Source of the DNA: an uncultured Bacteroidia bacterium
GTDB lineage: Bacteria > Bacteroidota > Bacteroidia > Bacteroidales > UBA932
Direction of reading: 5' to 3'
Assembly (NCBI GenBank): GCA_902785825.1
Contig: CACZZZ010000011.1
Location: forward strand, 21,610 to 85,609
Length of the DNA stretch: 64,000 bases
Part shown: one piece after another, positions 32,874-42,050 of the stretch
Numbering within the stretch: position 1 is the stretch's first letter
Layout of the letters: every line of letters starts with the position of its first letter
The notes under the pieces: model-generated
The model's input: only the letters and a program-made list of their open reading frames with translations
Databases searched by the model: none
Told to the model about the DNA's origin: nothing
Program-made: the position numbers and the translations under genes

Positions 32874-34541
32874 ATGAGAAGATCACTTACTTTGACATTC
32901 GCTCTTGCGGCTTTCCTGCTGGTGGGCTGTTCCGGTAAGGATACCCAATCTGCCCAGTCTCCGAGGATCGTCAACATCATCAATTTCATCCGTTACACCG
33001 AGCCCAGATCGGACAAGCCCATGGAAGAGGTTCTGTACCAGACGGTTGTCTCGCAAGCTCAAGACCTTCGCTCCAAGGATCTCATTGGCACATATCTTCT
33101 TCAGTATGACGCTCTTATCTATCCGCCATACCAGGAACTTATGAAAGAGGAGAAAGCCCGTGGCTGCGAGATCGGAGCATGGTGGGAAATAACCCAGCCC
33201 CATATCGAGGCCGCAGGGATGACCTGGAGGGGCCGTTTCCATTGGGACTGGCACGCCCATGTTGACTTTTCGGTCGGTTACACCCAGGCCGAACGGGAGA
33301 AACTGGTCGATGTCTATATGGAAAAATTCAAGGAGATATTCGGGGAATATCCGAAATCCGTTGGCTCATGGTTCATCGATTCCGGCACTCTGGAATATCT
33401 TTATGAGAAATATTCGATAGACGCTTCCTGCATGTGTAAAGACCAGGTCGGGACTGACGGTTACACCCTTTGGGGAGGCTACTGGAACGGAGCCTTCTAC
33501 CCAAGCCGCCAGAATGGCTATATGCCAGCCCAGACCCCCGAGGGAGCGATACCTGTACCTGTTTTCAGGATGCTCGGAAGTGACCCTATCCACCAGTATG
33601 AGGCCACGGTCGGGGGAGGAGTCCAAAGTGTTGAGTCTCTAGAGCCTGTCTATGAGCGAGGTGGTGGCGATCCGAAGTGGATAGACTGGTTCTTCCGTAT
33701 GTTCACAAAGGAACCTCATTTGGGGTATAATTATGTCCAGGTGGGCCAGGAGAACTCATTCACATGGGCGCAGATGGAGAAAGGTTTTGTGACCCAGACC
33801 GGGAAACTGAAAGAAATGGCCGCCAATGGTGAGGTCCGGATTGAGACATTGGGCGAGACAGGGCGCTGGTTCAAAAAAGAGTATAGCGTGACACCGCCAA
33901 CAAGTGTCATTGTGACGGAGGATCCTTGGGAAGGCGGTCTCAAGACTTTATGGTTCAACAGCCGCAACTGGAGGGCGAATCTCTTGTGGGATGCCCAAGG
34001 ACTGAAATTCAGGGATATACATGTTTTCGACGAGACTTTGCGCTCTGAATATCGGGACCATCCCGACACTCTTCCTGACTTCCGTTATGAGACCCTTCCG
34101 CTCCTTGACGGCTGCCTGTGGAGTTCCGATGATGACATGGCCGGCCTGCGTTTTATCGCTCCTGGATTCGAGGGTGGCGACCCTGTGTTCACCTCGGATA
34201 AAGATCAGTCATGCCAGACCATAATCTGGCCGTCGGCCAATGGAAAGGGAAAGTTTGTCATCAGTATGACAGAGGATGGCCTCAAGATAAGCTCAAAGGG
34301 CATTGGAGACTGGTGTCTGGAAATGAGTGCCGCTCCTGGATTGAATTTGCCTTTTGTCGCTATAACTTCCTCAGAAGTAATTGCTTCCGCTCAAGATAGG
34401 GAATATCTGATGTCGATTGGGAAAGGCTCAGCCGAGGATCTGAGAAAAGAAAACCCGGGAAAAGTCTTGCGGCTTGTCCCGAGTCATGATCAGCTGGAAG
34501 TGTCGTTCCAGGTTAAGGAAGTTCCGTCACTGGGAAAGTGA
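32874..34541 (+). CDS. Large lipoprotein with probable sugar-active TIM-like barrel
   Basis: The 555-aa lipoprotein (Cys19, LVGC) does not match a family I can name firmly. The first 300 residues alternate strands and helices, with CEIGAWWEITQPHIE, a HWDWHAHVDFSVGY stretch rich in His and Asp, and KSVGSWFIDS; this resembles the glycoside-hydrolase/deacetylase barrel fold. The C-terminal 200 residues look like a beta-sandwich. The glycan-active neighbours support a polysaccharide role, by inference. The 3' end overlaps the convergent dipeptidase gene by 29 bp. Confidence 0.55.
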   Translation: MRRSLTLTFALAAFLLVGCSGKDTQSAQSPRIVNIINFIRYTEPRSDKPMEEVLYQTVVSQAQDLRSKDLIGTYLLQYDALIYPPYQELMKEEKARGCEIGAWWEITQPHIEAAGMTWRGRFHWDWHAHVDFSVGYTQAEREKLVDVYMEKFKEIFGEYPKSVGSWFIDSGTLEYLYEKYSIDASCMCKDQVGTDGYTLWGGYWNGAFYPSRQNGYMPAQTPEGAIPVPVFRMLGSDPIHQYEATVGGGVQSVESLEPVYERGGGDPKWIDWFFRMFTKEPHLGYNYVQVGQENSFTWAQMEKGFVTQTGKLKEMAANGEVRIETLGETGRWFKKEYSVTPPTSVIVTEDPWEGGLKTLWFNSRNWRANLLWDAQGLKFRDIHVFDETLRSEYRDHPDTLPDFRYETLPLLDGCLWSSDDDMAGLRFIAPGFEGGDPVFTSDKDQSCQTIIWPSANGKGKFVISMTEDGLKISSKGIGDWCLEMSAAPGLNLPFVAITSSEVIASAQDREYLMSIGKGSAEDLRKENPGKVLRLVPSHDQLEVSFQVKEVPSLGK

Positions 34542-35271
34542 AATAGGTGTCCGGGAAGGGCTCGTCCTTCAACGTGAAGTGCCACCACTCGCTGTCCAGC
34601 GGCTTGAAACCGTGGCGCAGCATCGCGGCGCGCAGGATCATACGGTTGCGGAACTGCTCCGCCGTGATGTTCCCGTTTCCTGAATATTTCATTTTAACAG
34701 GGTCACCTCCGAAATCGGGGTGGCTCTCAGGACCGAACCAGTCGAAGGTCCCGCCCATGTCGAGCTCTTTCTCCGTGTTCATGTCAAACAGGGTGAGATC
34801 CACTGTGGAACCCCTTGTATGGCCGGATTTCTCAGCGATATAATCCTGCTCGAAAAGGACGGATTTGTCTAGGTTGGGGTAGAAATATTTCTTCATCCTT
34901 GTGTCCGGGACATTGGCCGCCCAACGCACGAAATGGTTCACCGCCATCTGCGGGCGATAAGCGTCGTAAATCTTCAGCCTGTAGCCCATCTTGATAACAT
35001 CGTCGCTGACGGCCTTGAGGCTGTCGGCGGCTCTTTTTGTGAGGAGGGCGGTCGGTTGGAGATATCCGTCGATCCTGTCTCCCACGAAATTATAGGTTCC
35101 GTAGTAACGGATCTCCAGGATAGCGTCCGGCACCACGTCCATGATATTCACGAATTGGCTTGAATCCGCCTCAGGTGAGGTCGCGGCTGTATGTCTCGAC
35201 GAGGAGCAGGCGGCCAGGAGGGCTGCTGTCACTATCAGCAGCCCGTTATAAACTATTCGATTGAGTCTCAT
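34513..35271 (-). CDS. VanX/DdpX-type D-Ala-D-Ala dipeptidase lipoprotein
   Basis: The 252-aa lipoprotein (Cys22, LLAAC) has all M15D landmarks: Arg106 in YDAYRP, zinc ligands His151 and Asp158 in SGHTRGSTVDLT, and Glu228 with His231 in SEWWHF. The family splits D-Ala-D-Ala, recycling peptidoglycan stems. No VanH, VanA or VanRS genes are nearby and it carries a lipoprotein signal, so it should not be read as glycopeptide resistance. It follows the second rhamnosidase gene by 16 nt on the same strand. Confidence 0.88.
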   Translation of the reverse strand: MRLNRIVYNGLLIVTAALLAACSSSRHTAATSPEADSSQFVNIMDVVPDAILEIRYYGTYNFVGDRIDGYLQPTALLTKRAADSLKAVSDDVIKMGYRLKIYDAYRPQMAVNHFVRWAANVPDTRMKKYFYPNLDKSVLFEQDYIAEKSGHTRGSTVDLTLFDMNTEKELDMGGTFDWFGPESHPDFGGDPVKMKYSGNGNITAEQFRNRMILRAAMLRHGFKPLDSEWWHFTLKDEPFPDTYFTFPVTELP

Positions 35272-35287
35272 ATCTTTAATGATAATT

Positions 35288-38200
35288 TCAGAAACTGGCG
35301 GAGACTATCTTATCAATGGTGAACGTGTGGTTCCCGGAAGTGACCTCGTAGCAGGCCGTACGCATGCCGTTTCTCGTGACAAAGCCTCTGAAAACCGCAC
35401 CGTCGCATCCCTCGGCGTTAATGATATCATCTCCGACAGGGAGATACACCGTGGCGCTCGTGTTCGCGGGTACACGGCATCGGTATGATGTCATCCTGCC
35501 CTTGTCAGCTGTCCAAGCGCTCTCGATTTTTCCGTAACTTGAGGTGTAGCTGCCTTCAAGGGAGGTGTAGTTTCCTCCAGTGGTCGGCTGTAACACGAAA
35601 TCCTTGTAGCCGGCGCCACCGTTGATATGGTCGGTCGTGATGCCGAGTTGGAACTCGTACATCCACTGTCCGACAGCACCCAGGGCGAAATGGTTGAATG
35701 AGTTCATGCCATTGACCTCCGGCTGCAGGAAGGCGCTGTCGTAGGAGCTCCATCTTTCCCAGATCGAGGTGGCGCCTTCAGTCACAGGATAAAGCCATGA
35801 GGGGAAATCCGTGCATGAGATCATCCTGAAAGCTTCTTCTGAATAGCCTCCGCGAGTTAGTGCGGGAAGTATGTTCGGCGTGCCGGAGAAACCGGTTGTG
35901 ATGGTCCATGGCTTCTGGCTCTTGTCCTCCGGATGGGCTACTATGTCGGCAAGCAAGGCCTCGGCCCTTGCCTTATTCTCGTCGCTGAAACAGTTGAAAT
36001 TCAACGGAGTAGCGTAGGATGCCTGGGAGTTGACGATCTTCCCGTCCCGGGAACGTGTTTTCCCTGTCACCGGATCCACATAGGCCCGGTTCCAGTCGGC
36101 CTTGGCCTTTTTGTGACGCTCCCACAGGGTAGCCGCGTAGTCATGTCGGCCAATCGCCTCCGCCATGATGGCCGTGGCCTCAATCATGTGGATGTAGATG
36201 GCGTTGTTCACAAGTTCGTTGGGCGTGCGCTCGTCGATAGCCAACCAGTCGGCGAGACCGCCTGTCTGGTATGCGAGGTACGGATACTCGTCGCTCAACC
36301 GGTAAAACGCCATGCCGTTAAGCCAGTCCATCATCGTCTCGATGTTCTCCTCGACAATCTGTTTGTCACCGTACTGAGTGTAAACCTGCCATGGCACCTG
36401 GCAAACGGCCGCGCTCCAGGTGGTTCCGCAAAGGAACTCGGTCACGTCATGCTTGTTGAAATCCGGAGATGTGGAGCCGATCCCTCCCGCGACATCGGTG
36501 TCGCTGCCGACGCCCTGGTCGGCCCTGAGGGACACCATCCACTGACGGTAAAAATTCTGTGTGTTGGCGTTGTAGATTCCTGTGCGGGTATATGCCTGTG
36601 CGTCCCCGGTCCATCCCATGCGCTCATTTCTTTGGGGGCAGTCCGTGGGGATGGTGTAGAAGTTGCACAGCTGGCTGCGCTGGATGTTCCGGAAAAGCTG
36701 GTTGACCAGCTCGCCGGTCCTCTTGTCTGAAGTGACAGCATTGTATCTACCCGTGGGCATAGGGCATGAAGACAGCACAAGTCCCTTGACGTTCTCCATC
36801 GGTAAGGGACCCACGTGTGACGGAAGCGTGACCTGAATATATTGGTAGCCCCTGTAGGTGGTTGAGGGCTGGATTGTTACCTCTTCCGATCCATTGGCGA
36901 TGTAGACGTCGAGGTCGAGCGCCACGCGGTTGGTCTGGAAGAGTATATGCCCTGCCACTCCGAGTCCTTTCTTGCCGTAAAGCTTGACGAACTCCTTATT
37001 GTCGCCCTTCAGTCCCGGATATACCTGCTCACCGTAAGCCAGTGTCACCAGGTCTCCTTTCTTAAGCCATCCGGCGGGGATGGTGATAGAGGGAACTCCG
37101 GCCATGTTGACTCCCATGTTGTAGATCCACGTGTGGCCGTCAGCGCTGTGCGCCGGCATGATCTCCTTTGGGGTAAGGACCTCACGGACACGAACCATCT
37201 CATCATGGCGAGCCACGATGTCAAAGTCGATCCAGTCGCGTTTGCTGATCCGCTCGACCGGGAGCCATGCGCTGTCGTCGAACCCGGGTTCGCTCCAGCC
37301 TTTCACCTCTTTGGAGGCGTCGTAATGCTCACCCATGAAAAAGCTGCCTCCCCGTACCGGACCGTCCTTGAACACCTTCCAGTCCTTTCTGTTGGAGACG
37401 AATATGTCTTTTGTCCCGTCCTTGTAAGTGACGACAAGGCGGGAAAGGAGGGCCTCATGGTCTCCGAAGTAGTTGAAATTATTCGCGCTGAATGTCTGGT
37501 AGCTGGTGTACCAGCCAGGTGCCAACTCCGCTCCGATGGCATTGCGGCCGGCGTTGACCATGCTTGTGACATCATAAGCTTGATAACCAATGATTTCCCT
37601 GTATTGGCTATCGCCGGGAGCGAACCAGTCTTCTCCCACTCTGCCTCCATTGAGGAAGAGCCTGTAGACACCCATGGCGGAAGCATATAGCCTGGCTTTC
37701 CTGATAGGCTTGTCTTGCAGTGTGAACTCAGAGCGGAGCATGGTCTCCGAACCGTAGCTCGGATCTACCCAGAAACGGATATCCTTGTTGGAAGTATTTG
37801 ACACAGTTATCTTTTCCCCGTCAATCTCCACTCCTGGCTTCCCCTTGAAAATTGAATAACCAGGGCCGCGCCTCGAGTCGAGAACCACCGTGTCCTCGCT
37901 CTGGCCGGAGTTCATGATCCGGTATCCTTTGTACTCGACCTTCTGACCGGGCTTGGCGGCGAAACCGACCGAGTTGAGGTTCGGGAAAGACACTCGGTTG
38001 CAGCCGGAGCCCATCTTGTTTATTGAGAAAGGTTCTTTCAGTCCGCTTGAGACCTCTATCCCGTCCAGGGTGAAGGTTATCTCACTGACTTCCACCCTTA
38101 TCTTAAGGGTGTGGGGAGCCTCCTTCGACCTCGCTGAAAAGACTTCTCCGAGGTTCCCCTGTGGGTAATTGGACTCGTTGATTGTGATGACGGGGATGTC

Positions 38201-38866
38201 GGCCTTGTCCTCGTTGTAATACCCGACCCGGAAAACGCGGATTTCCTTCTTGCCGAAATCAGCGTCCACCTGGATGTAGTTCTCCTTGGACTGGGTGCCG
38301 TAGTCGTTAAGGAATGCGTTCTCAAGGCGGATGTCATCAGCTCCCAGGATGAGCGAGGCAACATCTCCATTCAGCAACGAGAAGTCCGTCTCGATCTCGA
38401 ACAGGGGCTCTGCGAGGGCGTCCAGCCTGTATTGGGAGGTACCGATCCATTCAGCCCCGTTCCAGGCGCTCTCGCGGGGATTCATGATGCCGGTTTCGAA
38501 GCGGGAGGATGTTTGGTATTCTTTACCGTCCACATCCCATACGGTTAGGTTCACTCCGTATCCATGCTCCGCCTGGAGCGAGACTCCCTGGTAGGGAATA
38601 TCAACAGATTGGTCGCTCTCCACCTTGCCTGTGTCCCAGAGAACGCTTCCGTCAGACTCTCTGACGACTATGATCCGGTACGCGGTCTGCCTCTGGCCTC
38701 TCTTGTCCGATTCCATCCTCCAACTGATCATCGGATGCTTGTCTTCAACGCTGAGAGGACATTCACTGTGTTGTACTTTAAGGTCACAAACTGAAGTTCC
38801 CGCGAGAGCGGAGACGCACGAAACGATGACTCCCGCGAGAACAGATAAAACATTTCTAAAAATCAT
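35288..38866 (-). CDS. GH78 alpha-L-rhamnosidase (1192 aa)
   Basis: The protein has a signal peptide (1-23), an N-terminal beta-sandwich opening with DLKVQHSECPLSVEDKHPMI, typical of Bac_rhamnosid proteins, more beta domains, then the (alpha/alpha)6 catalytic barrel with TDCPQRNERMGWTGDAQ near residue 740, which contains the general-acid region. A C-terminal beta domain ends it. It releases alpha-L-rhamnose from plant or microbial glycans. Compared with the neighbouring 860-aa paralogue it carries about 300 extra N-terminal residues (about 150-400), perhaps an inserted carbohydrate-binding module. Its ATG overlaps the upstream stop as TAATG. Confidence 0.92.
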   Translation of the reverse strand: MIFRNVLSVLAGVIVSCVSALAGTSVCDLKVQHSECPLSVEDKHPMISWRMESDKRGQRQTAYRIIVVRESDGSVLWDTGKVESDQSVDIPYQGVSLQAEHGYGVNLTVWDVDGKEYQTSSRFETGIMNPRESAWNGAEWIGTSQYRLDALAEPLFEIETDFSLLNGDVASLILGADDIRLENAFLNDYGTQSKENYIQVDADFGKKEIRVFRVGYYNEDKADIPVITINESNYPQGNLGEVFSARSKEAPHTLKIRVEVSEITFTLDGIEVSSGLKEPFSINKMGSGCNRVSFPNLNSVGFAAKPGQKVEYKGYRIMNSGQSEDTVVLDSRRGPGYSIFKGKPGVEIDGEKITVSNTSNKDIRFWVDPSYGSETMLRSEFTLQDKPIRKARLYASAMGVYRLFLNGGRVGEDWFAPGDSQYREIIGYQAYDVTSMVNAGRNAIGAELAPGWYTSYQTFSANNFNYFGDHEALLSRLVVTYKDGTKDIFVSNRKDWKVFKDGPVRGGSFFMGEHYDASKEVKGWSEPGFDDSAWLPVERISKRDWIDFDIVARHDEMVRVREVLTPKEIMPAHSADGHTWIYNMGVNMAGVPSITIPAGWLKKGDLVTLAYGEQVYPGLKGDNKEFVKLYGKKGLGVAGHILFQTNRVALDLDVYIANGSEEVTIQPSTTYRGYQYIQVTLPSHVGPLPMENVKGLVLSSCPMPTGRYNAVTSDKRTGELVNQLFRNIQRSQLCNFYTIPTDCPQRNERMGWTGDAQAYTRTGIYNANTQNFYRQWMVSLRADQGVGSDTDVAGGIGSTSPDFNKHDVTEFLCGTTWSAAVCQVPWQVYTQYGDKQIVEENIETMMDWLNGMAFYRLSDEYPYLAYQTGGLADWLAIDERTPNELVNNAIYIHMIEATAIMAEAIGRHDYAATLWERHKKAKADWNRAYVDPVTGKTRSRDGKIVNSQASYATPLNFNCFSDENKARAEALLADIVAHPEDKSQKPWTITTGFSGTPNILPALTRGGYSEEAFRMISCTDFPSWLYPVTEGATSIWERWSSYDSAFLQPEVNGMNSFNHFALGAVGQWMYEFQLGITTDHINGGAGYKDFVLQPTTGGNYTSLEGSYTSSYGKIESAWTADKGRMTSYRCRVPANTSATVYLPVGDDIINAEGCDGAVFRGFVTRNGMRTACYEVTSGNHTFTIDKIVSASF

Positions 38867-41448
38867 TATTTCTCAACTTTATAGCTTCCCGGATTATAAT
38901 CCTTCACCTCAGTCTCGCCAGGAAGGGTCACAGATGCCGTGGCTCCCTCAGGGACAGTGAATTCCCAGATCCACTTGTCGCCCTCATATTTCCAGGAGCT
39001 CTTGATCGTCCCGGCGGCTGACTTGTATTCAGCCTCAAGATGGCCGAGCCTCTTGTCGGGAACAGGCTTCATGATGATATGCTTGAAGCCGGGGTTGGCG
39101 GGATCGGAGGCGATACCGGCGGCAGTCTCCCATATCCACTCGCAGACCGCTCCGTAGGCGTAGTGGTTGAAGCTGTTCATGCCGCTGGGGCCCATACCGG
39201 ACTCAAGGGTGTAGCTGTTCCAGCGCTCCCAGATTGTGGTCGCACCATTGTCCACAGAGTAGAGCCAGCTGGGGTTCTTACGCTGGAAAAGAAGGGTGTA
39301 GGCGATGTCCACCATTCCATTCTCGGTCAATGTCGCCATCAGGATTGACGTTCCTAGGAAGCCGGTCTGCAGGCAATCACCATGATCCTTGAAGTTCTGG
39401 CGCAGCCTGGCGATCATGTTCTCCTTCGCCTTACCCTCGACCAAACCGTTCTTGAGTGCGAACAGGGCAGGGGTCTGCATGGTGTTGAGGATCTCGGTCT
39501 TGAAAGTACCGTCCGGCTTCAAGAATGTTTCTTTCATGTACTTCTTGGCGTTCTCGGCCATCGCGCGGTACTTGGTGGCGTCCCTGCCGGTTGCGGCGGC
39601 CATGTCGGCCATCATGCTGGCGTCGATAGCCCAGTAGCTGGCGCTCAGATAGTTCCAATATATGATAGCTTCCGGACGACGGACGGTCTTGCCATTTTTG
39701 TCTTTCATATTGATACCGCCGCCGCAGCTCTCGAGAGGTTCGTAGCTGAGCCAGTCGGCCCACTGGTAGTTGCCGTTCTCGTGGGCGTGTGTCTCGTGGT
39801 TGTACTTGGTGTCGTTGACATAGTTCATGAACTTGTCCATCGCGGCCCAGTTCTCATCGACTATCTTCTTGTCAGCGAACTGCTTCCAGATTGTCCAAGG
39901 AACAATGATACCCGCATCGGCCCATCCGAGGCGCATCATGTCGTTGCCATACTGGGCGGTGGGAGCGACACCCGGATAGCCTCCGACCTCGCTCTGGGAG
40001 TCCCTCATGTCGCGGGTCCACTTGTGGAAGAAGCTGTCCGTGTTGGCGAAGAAAGAACCGGTCTCGGTAAATACCTGAGTGTCAGCCATCCAGCCGAGAC
40101 GCTCATTACGCTGCGGGCAGTCGGTGGGGACTGAAAGATAATTAGATCTCTGACCCCAGATGGTGTTGGAGATCAGCTTGTTGATGAGATCATTGCCTGT
40201 CGTTATCTTTCCGGTCTCGAGATTCTCGGCGATGGAGGTGACAGGGATTGACTCGATGGACTTGATCGTCACCTCGTCAGTGGCGGTGATGGATACGAGC
40301 CTGTAACCGAAGAAGGTCCTGACGGGAGTAAACTCCGCGAAGTCCTTGGTGTCAGCGAAGGTGTAAAGGATCCTGATGTTGTTCTCTCCGACACGGAGAT
40401 TCCTTCTGTGTGTGCTGCCCTCAGGGCCGTCCATTCCACGGCTCTTGGCACCGTTACCGTCATTGAGAAGCTCGGAAGGAAGGCAATTCAGAACAGTGCC
40501 GCCCTTGGCCTTGAACACGAAGTGGGGGACAGCGGCGGCGTTTTGACCGAAGTCCACCACGAGGGTCTCTCCGGGCTTGACAGTCATGACCTCTCCGGGA
40601 GCGAACTCTTTCTTTATGATGACCTTGCCATAATCCTCTTCTGTCTCTCCTTCGACACCTTCCCAGATGTATGCCTTGACAGGGGCGAGGGCTATGTCCT
40701 TGCGAAGATAGATCTCGGCACCTTCTGAAGGAAGTATATCCCCATTGAACTCATTGTTAACCTCCGGGGTGGAGAGCTTCTCGGGTGTGTCATAACCAGG
40801 AAGTTCCCTGGCGTCGTAGTCCTCTCCGTCGAATATGGAGGCGTGTTTCACAGGACCAGCGATCCCGGCTTTCCAATTCTCGGTGTCCGTCCCGTAAAGT
40901 TTCTTTGTGCCGTCGGCGTAAGTCAGCTCGAGGACGCCCCTGAAAGCGCATTTCTTACCGATAACCTTGTCCATTCCTCCGGGAGTGACGATCTTGTCAG
41001 CCCACCAACCGGGGGTTACCTGTGCGGCCAGTATGTTCTCAGCTCCTCCCTTAGTGTTGAAGGCACCGGTCACATCGTAGGTGAATGAGCGTTTTGTCTT
41101 GGCGTAGTGGGTGAATCCAGGCTTGAGGATCTCCTCACCGATGAGAGTCCCGTTCACGTAGATCTCAAATACTCCGAGTCCGGTCGTCATCCATTTGGCG
41201 CTGACCACCTTACCCTCATTCTTTACTGTGCTGACGAACCAGCTGGCCCCGTCCGAGGAGCGGTCGTCGTCATTCTCGACGGCGACCTTCGCGTCCGCCG
41301 CGGAGATCCATTCCGACTGTCCCCACGCGGAAGCGTCAAGAGCGTCTGTCTTGACTCCAGCGGGGCAAACCGCTGTCTTTGAGCAGCCTGTCATGGCCGC
41401 CAGTAAACCGATGGCGGCTAGTGTTGATAAACAAAAAATGGCTTTCAT
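38866..41448 (-). CDS. GH78 alpha-L-rhamnosidase (860 aa)
   Basis: The protein has an N-terminal lipoprotein-like signal (MTGC, Cys22) and a GH78 layout: an N-terminal beta region with WMTTGLGVFEIYVNGTLIG, then the catalytic barrel with the TDCPQRNERLGWMADTQ motif near residue 441 and WLYSVDNGATTIWERW near 760. It removes alpha-L-rhamnose. With the 1192-aa enzyme directly downstream (1-nt overlap) it forms a coupled pair of different lengths, likely acting on different linkages of one glycan. A promoter box lies about 40 nt upstream. Confidence 0.92.
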   Translation of the reverse strand: MKAIFCLSTLAAIGLLAAMTGCSKTAVCPAGVKTDALDASAWGQSEWISAADAKVAVENDDDRSSDGASWFVSTVKNEGKVVSAKWMTTGLGVFEIYVNGTLIGEEILKPGFTHYAKTKRSFTYDVTGAFNTKGGAENILAAQVTPGWWADKIVTPGGMDKVIGKKCAFRGVLELTYADGTKKLYGTDTENWKAGIAGPVKHASIFDGEDYDARELPGYDTPEKLSTPEVNNEFNGDILPSEGAEIYLRKDIALAPVKAYIWEGVEGETEEDYGKVIIKKEFAPGEVMTVKPGETLVVDFGQNAAAVPHFVFKAKGGTVLNCLPSELLNDGNGAKSRGMDGPEGSTHRRNLRVGENNIRILYTFADTKDFAEFTPVRTFFGYRLVSITATDEVTIKSIESIPVTSIAENLETGKITTGNDLINKLISNTIWGQRSNYLSVPTDCPQRNERLGWMADTQVFTETGSFFANTDSFFHKWTRDMRDSQSEVGGYPGVAPTAQYGNDMMRLGWADAGIIVPWTIWKQFADKKIVDENWAAMDKFMNYVNDTKYNHETHAHENGNYQWADWLSYEPLESCGGGINMKDKNGKTVRRPEAIIYWNYLSASYWAIDASMMADMAAATGRDATKYRAMAENAKKYMKETFLKPDGTFKTEILNTMQTPALFALKNGLVEGKAKENMIARLRQNFKDHGDCLQTGFLGTSILMATLTENGMVDIAYTLLFQRKNPSWLYSVDNGATTIWERWNSYTLESGMGPSGMNSFNHYAYGAVCEWIWETAAGIASDPANPGFKHIIMKPVPDKRLGHLEAEYKSAAGTIKSSWKYEGDKWIWEFTVPEGATASVTLPGETEVKDYNPGSYKVEK

Positions 41449-41473
41449 TTGTGTATTGGATTAGATTGATTCC

Positions 41474-41487
41474 GTATTCCCGAATAC
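41474..41487. promoter_or_regulatory. Palindrome GTATTC-CC-GAATAC at the rhamnosidase promoter
   Basis: A 6-bp inverted repeat with 2-nt spacer directly downstream of the -7 box, over the expected transcription start. It may be an operator; the arms are short. Confidence 0.3.
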
Positions 41488-41488
41488 A

Positions 41489-41496
41489 CAAAAATA
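41489..41496 (-). promoter_or_regulatory. -7 box TATTTTTG of the rhamnosidase operon
   Basis: Minus-strand TATTTTTG matches TAnnTTTG, 40 nt before the ATG at 41448. Confidence 0.45.
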
Positions 41497-41519
41497 AAAA
41501 TATCACTAATATAAAACAA

Positions 41520-41547
41520 GAGGATGGACACTTTAGTGCCCATCCTC
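41520..41547 (-). terminator. Terminator hairpin after the SusC remnant
   Basis: GAGGATGG and CCATCCTC pair, with one internal A/C mismatch and a further CAC/GTG pairing around a 4-nt loop. On the minus strand a T-rich TTGTTTTA follows. It lies 24 nt downstream of the SusC-like fragment's stop. Confidence 0.55.
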
Positions 41548-41570
41548 GCCCAATATAAATACTCACATTC

Positions 41571-41870
41571 TTACTGAACTTTCTTTGCCCAGAAAAGCGT
41601 GTAGTATGCTGAATCGTTGATAGAGATAGCTCCGGTGGCACCACCAGGGGCTGTAGTCACGCGGACACCAGCCGCCTTACCGTAAAGGGCTGTACCCAGG
41701 GTAGGGGAAGCGGTGGCCATAAGGCTCTCGGAGTTGACGGTGCTGACAGCGTAACCGAGCTTCTTCTCGTCCTTGCGGATACCGAGAGCGGTCACGACAG
41801 TACGTTCAAGCATCTCTGAGTCTTCCTCCAGGACGATGTCAACATTGCCGCCGTTCCAGGTGATTTGACG
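41571..41870 (-). pseudogene. SusC/RagA fragment (regulatory-domain end plus plug start)
   Basis: Read on the minus strand, about 100 codons stay open without a signal peptide. They match the junction of a SusC protein: the end of the carboxypeptidase-like domain (ITWNGGNVDIVLEEDSEM), then LERTVVTALGIRKDEKKLGY and the plug motif LYGKAAGVRVTTAPGG. After GAISI the similarity stops and the frame ends in an unrelated YYTLFWAKKVQ. The barrel and most of the plug are missing. A first in-frame ATG at 41813 would give 80 aa. A hairpin terminator follows the stop, so it may still be transcribed. It probably marks a deleted SusC of the adjacent rhamnosidase locus. Confidence 0.6.
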
Positions 41871-41920
41871 AAAAAATTGGAAGATATATTTAAAAATTTG
41901 TTATATTCGCGTTCTGATTT

Positions 41921-41993
41921 GGGGTATTAGCTCAGCTGGTAGAGCGCCAGGTTCGCAATCTGGAGGTCAGGAGTTCGATCCTCCTATGCTCCA
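41921..41993 (+). tRNA. tRNA-Ala(CGC)
   Basis: A complete cloverleaf: acceptor GGGGTAT/ATGCTCC with the G3-U70 wobble that defines tRNA-Ala, D arm GCTC/GAGC, anticodon stem CCAGG/TCTGG with loop TTCGCAA (CGC at 41954-41956), T loop TTCGATC and A73. It reads GCG codons. No CCA follows the discriminator directly. Confidence 0.92.
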
Positions 41994-41999
41994 CGACGA

Positions 42000-42038
42000 G
42001 GGGGTAATAATTTGAATTTACTACCCCCGTATTTTTTT
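42000..42038 (+). terminator. Terminator after tRNA-Ala
   Basis: GGGGGTAATAA pairs with TTACTACCCCC (one A/C mismatch) around a 7-nt loop, followed by a run of T. The lipoprotein ATG comes only 12 nt after the T-run, so read-through may supply that gene. Confidence 0.7.
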
Positions 42039-42050
42039 ATCTTAATGCTT

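Noticed and set aside
34513..35271. Vancomycin resistance (vanX)
   Set aside because: No vanH, vanA/B or vanRS nearby and a lipoprotein signal is present; D-Ala-D-Ala dipeptidases also serve wall recycling.
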